From Nocardioides alkalitolerans DSM 16699 (GTDB taxonomy: Bacteria; Actinomycetota; Actinomycetes; Propionibacteriales; Nocardioidaceae): a stretch of DNA of 64,000 bases. Shown here piece after piece: positions 33,516 through 40,659 of this stretch (the first letter of the stretch is position 1; the number at the start of each line of letters is the position of its first letter). The stretch covers positions 1,174,582 to 1,238,581 of the forward strand of contig NZ_AUFN01000010.1 of the NCBI RefSeq assembly GCF_000426525.1. Reading direction: 5' to 3'. Made by a program: the position numbers and the translations under genes. Under the pieces are notes generated by a model. The model saw nothing but the letters and a program-made list of their open reading frames with translations. It did no database searches and was not told the origin of the DNA.

Positions 33516-34750
33516 CAGCAGAGACCGTTCGCGGCCGCGACCTCTTCGGGCGTCAGGCTCTCGACCGGGTCCTCGTCCGTCGGCTCGTCGGTGGCCGTGC
33601 TCGTCGGGCCGTCGGTCGGCGTCGTGGGCGCCGCCGACGGCGGGGTCGTGACGACCGAGCCGCCCGGGTCCTCGGCCCCGATCGCGCCACCGAGGAACTC
33701 GGCCGTCAGCGCCTGGTCGGTGCGGATGAGCTGCCAGAGGTCGTCGGCCTCGTCGGTCCAGATGAGCCGGTTCGGGTCCTCGACCCACTCCTCGTTCGGC
33801 ACGGTGACGAACTGGATGCGGTCGAGGCCGATCCCGTTGAGCTCGGAGCCGAGGCCGGCGAGCTGCTGGATGCCCGCGTAGTCCTCGGAGATGGTGATCG
33901 ACTGGGTCACCGCGTCGGCGAGGTTGTAGAGGCGGCCCGGGTTGGTCAGCGTCTCGGCCGAGACGATCTTGTTGGCCATCGACGCGAGGAACGACTGCTG
34001 CCGCTTCATGCGGCCGACGTCGCCGTTGGTGGAGAGGCGGTGACGCTCGCGGACGTAGTCGAGCGCCTGCTCACCGGTGGCGACGTAGCGGCCCTCGGGG
34101 AGCGAGATGTTGTAGCGCGTGTCCTCGATCTCCTCGGGCACGCAGATCTCGACGCCGCCGATCGCGTCGACCATGTTCTCGAAGCTGCGGAAGTCGATCT
34201 CGGCGACGGCGTCGACGTAGATGCCGGTCAGCTCCTCGATCGTCTCGACCGTGCAGAGCGCGCCGCCGGCGTTGTAGGCGGTGTTGAACATGACCGTGTC
34301 CTCACCGGCGACGGTCTCGATCGCGCCGGTGTCCTCGTTCGTCACGCGGCAGTCCGGCCGGTCGACGATCGCGTCGCGCGGGAGGCTCACGCCGTACGCG
34401 AACTCACGGTCGGCGGAGACGTGCAGGATCATCGTGGTGTCGGAGCGCTTGCCCTCGCGGTCGTCGGCCTCGTCGGAGCCGATGAGCACGATGTTGAGCG
34501 GCTCCTTCGGCCCCTCGACGGTCTCCTTGTCGGGACGCTCGCCGAGGATGTCGTCCTCGTTCTCGAACGAGGAGATGTTGCCGTCGAGCTGGCGGTAGAC
34601 GAAGGTGGCCGACAGCATCGTCACCAGCGCCAGCGTGAAGGCCGTGCCCAGGACGGCCCGCAGCACGGTGTGGCGCTTCTTCTTGCGAGCGCGCCGCTTG
34701 GGCGCGGCACGGCGCCCGGACACGGGCTGGTTCGAGAGTTCCTCGGACAC
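33515..34750 (-). CDS. LytR-CpsA-Psr (LCP) family cell-wall glycopolymer ligase
   Basis: A 411-aa protein with a basic cytoplasmic N-terminus (RRARKKKR), one membrane helix at about 31-50, and an extracellular LCP domain: NIVLIGSDEADDREGKRSDTTMIL with the conserved Arg and Asp, SLPRDAIVD, and RERHRLSTNGDVGRMKRQQ. A Thr/Pro/Glu-rich tail follows from about residue 355. LCP enzymes transfer undecaprenyl-linked polymers to peptidoglycan. The GTG at 34750 is preceded by AGGAG ten bases upstream. Confidence 0.9.
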   Translation of the reverse strand: MSEELSNQPVSGRRAAPKRRARKKKRHTVLRAVLGTAFTLALVTMLSATFVYRQLDGNISSFENEDDILGERPDKETVEGPKEPLNIVLIGSDEADDREGKRSDTTMILHVSADREFAYGVSLPRDAIVDRPDCRVTNEDTGAIETVAGEDTVMFNTAYNAGGALCTVETIEELTGIYVDAVAEIDFRSFENMVDAIGGVEICVPEEIEDTRYNISLPEGRYVATGEQALDYVRERHRLSTNGDVGRMKRQQSFLASMANKIVSAETLTNPGRLYNLADAVTQSITISEDYAGIQQLAGLGSELNGIGLDRIQFVTVPNEEWVEDPNRLIWTDEADDLWQLIRTDQALTAEFLGGAIGAEDPGGSVVTTPPSAAPTTPTDGPTSTATDEPTDEDPVESLTPEEVAAANGLC

Positions 34751-34912
34751 GGCTGGGATGCTCCTGACGATCTGATCGGCAGACGCAATCTACGCGGATC
34801 GAGCAAACGGCCCGGCATCCACGAGGATTCCGTGCCCCATCTCACGGCGTCGCCCGTGCCGTCGGGTCGCGCTCCGGCGGGCCCGCCCCGGGTGGCAGGA
34901 TGACCCGCGCAC

Positions 34913-34985
34913 GCCCCAGTAGCTCAGCGGATAGAGCAGCCGCCTCCTAAGCGAAAGGTCGCAGGTTCGACTCCTGCCTGGGGCA
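34913..34985 (+). tRNA. tRNA-Arg (anticodon CCU)
   Basis: A 73-nt cloverleaf: acceptor 34913-34919 pairs with 34978-34984, D arm GCTC/GAGC, T arm GCAGG-TTCGACT-CCTGC, anticodon loop CTCCTAA with anticodon CCT. CCA is not encoded. The anticodon stem GCCGC/GCGAA has two non-pairing positions next to the variable side (27:43 and 28:42), which is unusual. Confidence 0.93.
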
Positions 34986-35014
34986 CCGGTACGACGCGGG
35001 CCCGGCGACGCCGG

Positions 35015-35113
35015 TCAGAGGACCACCAGCACGATCAGCAGGACGCCGGTGAGCGCGAGCGAGAGCATCACCGATCCCAGGCAGCCGAGACGATTGCTGA
35101 AGAACAGGAACAC
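35015..35113 (-). CDS. 32-aa hydrophobic membrane peptide
   Basis: A very short gene. The GTG at 35113 has GGAGG five bases upstream, and the peptide is FFSNRLGCLGS followed by a single membrane helix of about 19 residues (MLSLALTGVLLIVLVVL). The NRLGCLGS motif plus one helix fits a family of small actinobacterial membrane peptides that I recall, found here next to a tRNA gene. Function unknown. Confidence 0.7.
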   Translation of the reverse strand: MFLFFSNRLGCLGSVMLSLALTGVLLIVLVVL

Positions 35114-35194
35114 GGGGACCTCCGGGGTAGGCGCGGCACTCCCCGGTACCCCGGTCCGCGGGAGGCCAGGCCGGCCGCCGGGCCGGCGGCCGCC

Positions 35195-36415
35195 TCAGGG
35201 CCGCGGCAGCTCGAACCACACGACCGTTCCCCCGCCCTCGCGCGGCCGGACGCCGATGCGTCCGCCGTGGGCCTGGACGATCCGCCGGCAGGTCGCCAGA
35301 CCGATGCCGGAGCCCTCCGCGTCGCGGTCGACCTGCGTCAGGGGCGCGAACACCTTCTCGGCGTCCGCGGGATCGATGCCGATACCCCGGTCGGCGACCT
35401 CGATGCGCCAGTGGTCGTCGGAGGTCGCGCCGCTGATCTCGACGACGCGCTCCCGGGCTCCGGCCGGGGTGAACTTCACGGCGTTCGCCACGAGGTTCTG
35501 CAGGAGCGCCCCGAGCTGGGTGGCGTCGCCCACCACGACCGGCAGGTCGCGCGTGCGCACGTAGAAGAGGGAGACCGCCTTGCCGAGGTCGGCGAGCACG
35601 TGCGCGACCAGGTCACCCACGGCCACCTCCTCGCGGTGGAGGTCGCCGCCGACGCGGGCGTAGGCGAGGAGGTCCTGGATGAGCGCCTCCATGCGCTGCG
35701 TGCCGCGCAGCGCCCGGTCGACCGTGGCCGTCATCCCGGTCACCGTCGCCGTCTCCGACGCGCCGCCCGTGGCCTCCGCCTCGTCCAGCTGCTCGTGCAG
35801 GAGGTAGAGCGACATCGCCACGGTGGCGAGCGGGTTGCGGAGGTCGTGGCTGACCTGGCCGGCGAAGGAGGCCAGGTGGGTGTTGGAGCGCTCGAGCTCG
35901 GCGCGGGACGTCTCGGTCTCGTCGAGCGCCCGGTCGAGCTCCTGGGTGCGCTGCCACAGCTCGATGACGTCGACGACCCGGTCGGCGAGGGTGGCGAGCG
36001 CCGTGCGCTGGTGGTCGTCGATCTCGCGGGCCTGGTCGTCGAACACGCAGAGGGTGCCGATGGCCGTGCCCTGGCGCGTGACCAGCGGGTGGGAGGAGTA
36101 GAACCGGACGGTGCCGATGCGACCGTCGACGAACGGGTTGGTGCGGTAGCGGGCGTCCTCGCTGGCGTCGGCGAGGGTGACGGCCTCGCCGCCCGCGAGC
36201 GTGACGGCGCACATCGAGTCCTCGCGCAGGCAGACCGCCGGTTCGAACCCCGTCGCGACGATCTGGTGCTGCCGCACGTCGGTGATGATGTTGATGGTGG
36301 CCATCGGCGCCCCGGCGACGTCGGCCGCCATCTCGACCACCGACCGCAGCTCGGGCGGCACGTCGCCGTCCGTCAGCCGTTCCTGCGAGATCCCGGCGAA
36401 GGTCCGTGCACCCAT
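35195..36415 (-). CDS. GAF-domain sensor histidine kinase
   Basis: A 406-aa soluble kinase: GAF domain at about 20-155 (ATGFEPAVCLREDSMC, GTLCVFDD), a short coiled coil at about 155-182, HisKA with phospho-acceptor His190 in GQVSHDLRNPL, and an HATPase_c domain with NLVANAVKF, DRGIGID and GSGIGLATC. The ATG at 36415 has GGAGG five bases upstream. No response regulator gene is adjacent, so it is an orphan kinase. The GAF domain could bind heme, cGMP or another small ligand; no ligand motif is clear. Confidence 0.9.
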   Translation of the reverse strand: MGARTFAGISQERLTDGDVPPELRSVVEMAADVAGAPMATINIITDVRQHQIVATGFEPAVCLREDSMCAVTLAGGEAVTLADASEDARYRTNPFVDGRIGTVRFYSSHPLVTRQGTAIGTLCVFDDQAREIDDHQRTALATLADRVVDVIELWQRTQELDRALDETETSRAELERSNTHLASFAGQVSHDLRNPLATVAMSLYLLHEQLDEAEATGGASETATVTGMTATVDRALRGTQRMEALIQDLLAYARVGGDLHREEVAVGDLVAHVLADLGKAVSLFYVRTRDLPVVVGDATQLGALLQNLVANAVKFTPAGARERVVEISGATSDDHWRIEVADRGIGIDPADAEKVFAPLTQVDRDAEGSGIGLATCRRIVQAHGGRIGVRPREGGGTVVWFELPRP

Positions 36416-36569
36416 CCGCCCCTCCTTCCTGCCCCGATGCCACCCGTGGCCGAGGTCCGCTGCCGCCACCGTGGTCGTCACGGCGAGCACATCCTCCGCC
36501 GTCGGTCGCGGGCGCACGACGACGGGTCGGTGACGCACGGGTAACCGGCGGCGGCGGACCTCGGGACGC

Positions 36570-37406
36570 TCAGCGCGCCAGGAACTCGATCAGCGCGCGG
36601 TTGAACTCGGCGGCGTGGCTGACGTTGAACCCGTGGGGCGCGTCGTCGACGACGACGAGCTCGCTCTGCGGGACGGCCGCGTGGGTGCGGTCGCCCGATC
36701 CGTGGAACGGCACGGTGCCGTCACCGGCCCCGTGGATCACCAACGTGGGCACCGTGATCTTCGGGAGGTCCTCGCGGAAGTCGGTGCCGCCGAAGGCCGC
36801 CATGCAGGCCTCCGCGGCCTTCTGGTCCGACTGGTGGCACAGCGAGATCGCGTCCTGGCGCTGCTGCTCGGTCACCTTGAGGTCGCCGTCGACCGAGAAG
36901 AACTGCGTCGTGAAGTCGTCGAAGAACGCGCCGCGGTCCGTCCCGAGGTCGGAGGCCATCTGCTCCGCCTGCTCGGGGCTGAGCGGCCCTTCCGGGTTGT
37001 CGGGGCCCTTCACGAGGTACGGCGGCACGGCGGCCGCGAACACCACGCTGTGGAGGCGCTCCTCGCCGAACTTCGAGACGTAGCGCGCGACCTCGCCGCC
37101 GCCCATCGAGAAGCCCACGAGGGTCACGTCGGTGAGCTCGAGCTCCTCGAGGACGCCCTGGAGGTCCTCGGCGAGCGTGTCGTAGTCGTAGCCGCCCATC
37201 GGCTTGTCGCTGCGGCCGAAGCCGCGGCGGTCGTAGGCGACGACGCGGTAGCCGGCGTCGCGCAGGGCGGGGACCTGGTCCTTCCAGGACTCGGCCGACA
37301 GCGGCCAGCCGTGGATGAGCACCACCGGGCGGCCGGTCCCGCCGGTGTCGTCCACGTGGACCTTGGTCTTCTTCAGCAGGAACGAGTTGGCGACGACCTC
37401 GGGCAT
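36570..37406 (-). CDS. Alpha/beta hydrolase, non-heme chloroperoxidase/esterase type
   Basis: A 278-aa hydrolase: oxyanion HGWPL (about 32-36), nucleophile Ser in GFSMGGGE (about 98), catalytic Asp in GAGDGTVP and His in DDAPHGFN. DRRGFGRSDKP is typical of the chloroperoxidase/esterase subfamily. The ATG at 37406 has GGAG upstream and is the shortest start that keeps the core. It stands alone between the kinase and the divergent sugar ABC transporter. Substrate unknown. Confidence 0.88.
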   Translation of the reverse strand: MPEVVANSFLLKKTKVHVDDTGGTGRPVVLIHGWPLSAESWKDQVPALRDAGYRVVAYDRRGFGRSDKPMGGYDYDTLAEDLQGVLEELELTDVTLVGFSMGGGEVARYVSKFGEERLHSVVFAAAVPPYLVKGPDNPEGPLSPEQAEQMASDLGTDRGAFFDDFTTQFFSVDGDLKVTEQQRQDAISLCHQSDQKAAEACMAAFGGTDFREDLPKITVPTLVIHGAGDGTVPFHGSGDRTHAAVPQSELVVVDDAPHGFNVSHAAEFNRALIEFLAR

Positions 37407-37545
37407 GAGGATCTCCGATCGGGGAGGGCGGGGCGTGCACGGACAGGCGCGCGGTGCCCAGGGCCCGAGGACCGCATGCGGGTCGGAGGGGCACGTCGCC
37501 TTTCCGGGTGAACCGCAGGCCTCGCTCGCGTGTTCGACTCCGACG

Positions 37546-38886
37546 GTGCCTCCTCCGCAGCTCGGACGTCGCGCGGTGCTGCGGGGCGGCGCCGCGGTCG
37601 GCGCCCTGTGGGGCGCGTCGACCCTCGCCGGGTGCGCCGGCCTCACGCAGCGGGTCTCGAGCACGAGCAGCGGCGGCGGTGACCGCGTCACGATGCAGGT
37701 CTACGGCACCGACACCGAGACCGCGGTCTACGCGCGTCTCTGCGATCAGTTCGCGGCCGACCGCGGCGTGACCGTCGACCTGACGGTCGTGCCCTTCGCC
37801 GACTTCGCCACCGGCATCGACGCGGGCCTGCTGTCGGGCACCGCGCCAGACGTGTTCCGGGTCGACTACCCGACCATGGGCCTCTACGCCGCGACCGGGC
37901 AGCTGCTCGACGTCACGGACCCCCTCGACGAGCTGGCGCAGGACGTGCGGCCCGCGCTCATGGCGGCGGTGACGTACGGCGAGCGCCGCTTCGGCATCCC
38001 CCAGCACGTCGACACGAGCGCGCTGGTCTACCGCCCCGACGTGCTCCGCGACGCCGGCGTCGGCGCGGTGCCCGACCGGCCGGAGGACGCCTGGTCGTGG
38101 GAGGAGTTCGGCGAGGTCGCCGACCGGTTGCGCGACTCCGGCGGCGACGACCGCTCCGCCTTCGCGGTGAACTGGCAGGCGGCCGGGGCGTTCCGCTGGC
38201 TGAACTGGCTCTTCGCCGCCGGCGGCCACCTCTACACCGAGGACCTCGGCGCCGCCGCCCTCGACGACGACGCGGGGCGCCGGGCGCTCGACTTCACGCG
38301 GTCGTTCTTCGAGAACGGCTGGGTGCCGGGAACGACGTCGACGAAGAGCCCGACCTACCCCGACGCCCAGTTCACGGCCGGCCGCCTCGCGATGCTCTGC
38401 GCGGGCAACTTCCTCGTGCCGGCCTTCGCCGAGACGATCGGCGACCGCTTCGAGTACGCCGTCACCTACCTGCCCCGCGACGAGCGCCGCGCCAGCGAGC
38501 TCGGCGGCAACGCGCTGGTCGCGACGAAGGACTCCGGCAACCCCGAGCTGGCCTCCGAGCTGCTCGTGCACCTGGCCTCGCCGGACGCGATGCGGCAGTT
38601 CTGCGAGGCCTCGGTGCTGCTGCCGACCCGCGAGTCGCTGGCCTCGCAGGACCTCGACTTCGTCGTGGGCGGCGACCTCATGGGCGTGTACGCCGACCAG
38701 GTCGCGACCATCGAGGACCGCGACGTGGAGGACGTGACGACGCCGACGTTCGCCGAGGTGAACGTCGACCTGGCCAACGAGCTCGAGGAGTGCTTCCTCG
38801 GCGGCCGCTCGACCGACGACACGCTGCGCGCCATCGCCGAGAAGGTGACGGCCTCGGCCGCCCTCAACGACGGAGCCGGCTCGTGA
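37546..38886 (+). CDS. Sugar-type ABC transporter, substrate-binding lipoprotein
   Basis: A 446-aa family-1 extracellular binding protein. The N-terminus has a twin-arginine (GRRAVLRGGAAVGALWG) and a lipobox LAGC, so it is probably a Tat-exported lipoprotein. The core has YGTDTETAVYARLCDQF, APDVFRVDYPTM and FRWLNWLFAAGGHLY, as in carbohydrate-binding proteins. The GTG at 37546 lacks a good ribosome-binding site; it is the only in-frame start that gives a sensible signal. The stop overlaps the first permease (GTGA). Confidence 0.87.
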   Translation: MPPPQLGRRAVLRGGAAVGALWGASTLAGCAGLTQRVSSTSSGGGDRVTMQVYGTDTETAVYARLCDQFAADRGVTVDLTVVPFADFATGIDAGLLSGTAPDVFRVDYPTMGLYAATGQLLDVTDPLDELAQDVRPALMAAVTYGERRFGIPQHVDTSALVYRPDVLRDAGVGAVPDRPEDAWSWEEFGEVADRLRDSGGDDRSAFAVNWQAAGAFRWLNWLFAAGGHLYTEDLGAAALDDDAGRRALDFTRSFFENGWVPGTTSTKSPTYPDAQFTAGRLAMLCAGNFLVPAFAETIGDRFEYAVTYLPRDERRASELGGNALVATKDSGNPELASELLVHLASPDAMRQFCEASVLLPTRESLASQDLDFVVGGDLMGVYADQVATIEDRDVEDVTTPTFAEVNVDLANELEECFLGGRSTDDTLRAIAEKVTASAALNDGAGS

Positions 38887-39797
38887 CCGCCCCCGTCGTC
38901 GAGCCACCACCGCCGCTGGTCGGCACGACCGGCTCGCGCGGCCAGGCCCGGGTCGCGTGGGCGATGCTCGCGCCGAACCTGCTGCTGCTCGGCGTGTTCC
39001 TCCTCGGCCCCCTCGTGTGGGCCTTCCTCATGGCCTTCCAGGAGAAGCGCTCGTTCGGCGGCGGCACCTGGAGCGGCCTCGACAACTTCGCCCGCCTGCT
39101 CGGCGACGACGTCTTCTGGCGCGCCCTGCTCAACACGGCTGTCTTCACCGCGGTCACGGTGCCGGTCGGAGTGCTGCTCGGGCTCGGCCTGGCCCTGCTG
39201 ATGGACAAGGCGCTGCCCGGCCGCGGTGTGTTCCGCACGATCGTCTACCTGCCGATCGTCATCAGCTCGCTCGTCACGTCGCTGATCGGGCTGCTCCTCT
39301 TCGACGAGACCGTCGGCATCGTCAACGGCGTCCTCGCCGACCTCGGGCTGGGGGCCGTCTCCTGGCAGTCCGACGGCACGCTGGCGATGGCGTCGGTGGT
39401 CGTGATGACCCTCTGGTCGCGCGTCGGGTTCTCGATGGTCGTCTACATCGCCGCCCTCCAGGACGTCGACCCGCAGGTCGTCGAGGCCGCCCGCGTCGAC
39501 GGCGCGACCCCCTGGCAGACCACCCGCCGCGTGGTCGTGCCGCTGCTGCGCCCGACGACCTTCTTCCTGGTGCTCATCAACCTGATCTGGTCGTTCCAGG
39601 TCTTCGACGTCGTCTACGTGATGACCAACGGCGGGCCCGGCTACTCCACGACCATGCTCGTCACCTACGCGTACGACGAGGGGTTCGGCCCGGCGCGCAA
39701 CTTCGGGTACGGCGCGACCGTCGGCGTCGTCCTGTTCGTCATCACGGTGCTGCTCACCGTCCTGCAGGTCCGTCGCAACACCCGGTCGGAGGTGTAG
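38883..39797 (+). CDS. Sugar-type ABC transporter permease 1 (MalF-like)
   Basis: A 304-aa permease with six predicted helices, starting RVAWAMLAPNLLLLGVF and carrying the EAA loop VEAARVDGATPWQTTRRVVVP. The GTG overlaps the binding-protein stop. It forms the pore with the next gene product. Confidence 0.92.
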   Translation: MTAPVVEPPPPLVGTTGSRGQARVAWAMLAPNLLLLGVFLLGPLVWAFLMAFQEKRSFGGGTWSGLDNFARLLGDDVFWRALLNTAVFTAVTVPVGVLLGLGLALLMDKALPGRGVFRTIVYLPIVISSLVTSLIGLLLFDETVGIVNGVLADLGLGAVSWQSDGTLAMASVVVMTLWSRVGFSMVVYIAALQDVDPQVVEAARVDGATPWQTTRRVVVPLLRPTTFFLVLINLIWSFQVFDVVYVMTNGGPGYSTTMLVTYAYDEGFGPARNFGYGATVGVVLFVITVLLTVLQVRRNTRSEV

Positions 39798-39799
39798 TC

Positions 39800-40606
39800 G
39801 TGTCCCGTCCGGTGCGCTTCCTCGTCTGCCTCGTCGTCGCGGGCGTGTTCGTCCTCCCGCTCGTCGCGATGGTCGTCATCGCGTTCACACCCCGTGACGC
39901 CCTGCTCGACGGCGAGGCCAGCCTGTGGACGGGGCGGTGGACCCTCGACAACTTCCGTGGGCTCTTCGACCAGTTCCCGGTCGCCCGGTGGTTCGGCAAC
40001 GCCCTGCTGGTCGCGAGCCTCACGACCCTGCTGTCGGTGACGGTCAACCTGCTGGGCGGGTACGCCCTCGCCAAGCTGCGGTTCCGCGGCCGCGGCCTCG
40101 TCGTCCTGGTGGTGCTCGCCACGCTGGTGGTGCCCACCCAGGTCATCATGATCCCGCAGTTCGAGCTCGTCGCCCGCCTGGGTCTCGTCGGTTTCTTCTG
40201 GGCCGTGATCCTGCCGTCGGCGTCGACCGCCCTGGGCCTGTTCCTCGCCCGGCAGTTCTTCGTCGGCTTCCCGGACGAGCTGGTCGAGGCGGCCCGGGTC
40301 GACGGCTGCACGACCTTCCAGGCGTTCCGCCGCGTCGTCCTCCCCAACGCCCGGCCCCTGATGGCCGTCATGACGCTGCTGGCGTTCATGACCCAGTGGA
40401 ACGACTTCCTCTGGCCCCTCATCACCCTCCGCGACCCCGACCTCTACACGCTGCCCGTCGCGCTGCGGCTGCTGCAGACGGCGTACGACAACGACTACGG
40501 CGGCATCATGGCGATGGCCCTGCTCTCGAGCCTCCCGCTGCTGGTGATGTTCGTGGTGCTGCAGCGCTACTTCGTCGCGGGCATCACCAGGTCCGGCATC
40601 CGCTGA
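39800..40606 (+). CDS. Sugar-type ABC transporter permease 2 (MalG-like)
   Basis: A 268-aa permease of the MalG type with six helices and the EAA loop VEAARVDGCTTFQAFRRVVLP. The GTG at 39800 has GGAGG seven bases upstream, inside the end of the previous gene. No ATPase follows; such operons in actinomycetes normally use one shared MsiK-type ATPase encoded elsewhere. Probable substrate: an oligosaccharide. Confidence 0.92.
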   Translation: MSRPVRFLVCLVVAGVFVLPLVAMVVIAFTPRDALLDGEASLWTGRWTLDNFRGLFDQFPVARWFGNALLVASLTTLLSVTVNLLGGYALAKLRFRGRGLVVLVVLATLVVPTQVIMIPQFELVARLGLVGFFWAVILPSASTALGLFLARQFFVGFPDELVEAARVDGCTTFQAFRRVVLPNARPLMAVMTLLAFMTQWNDFLWPLITLRDPDLYTLPVALRLLQTAYDNDYGGIMAMALLSSLPLLVMFVVLQRYFVAGITRSGIR

Positions 40607-40659
40607 CGCGGGTACGGCGGGTGCCCGCCGGCTGACGCAGGGCCGAGGTCGGGCCGGGG

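Noticed and set aside
34913..35113. tRNA-Arg as an integration site of a mobile island
   Set aside because: No integrase gene and no repeat of the tRNA 3' end was seen downstream.
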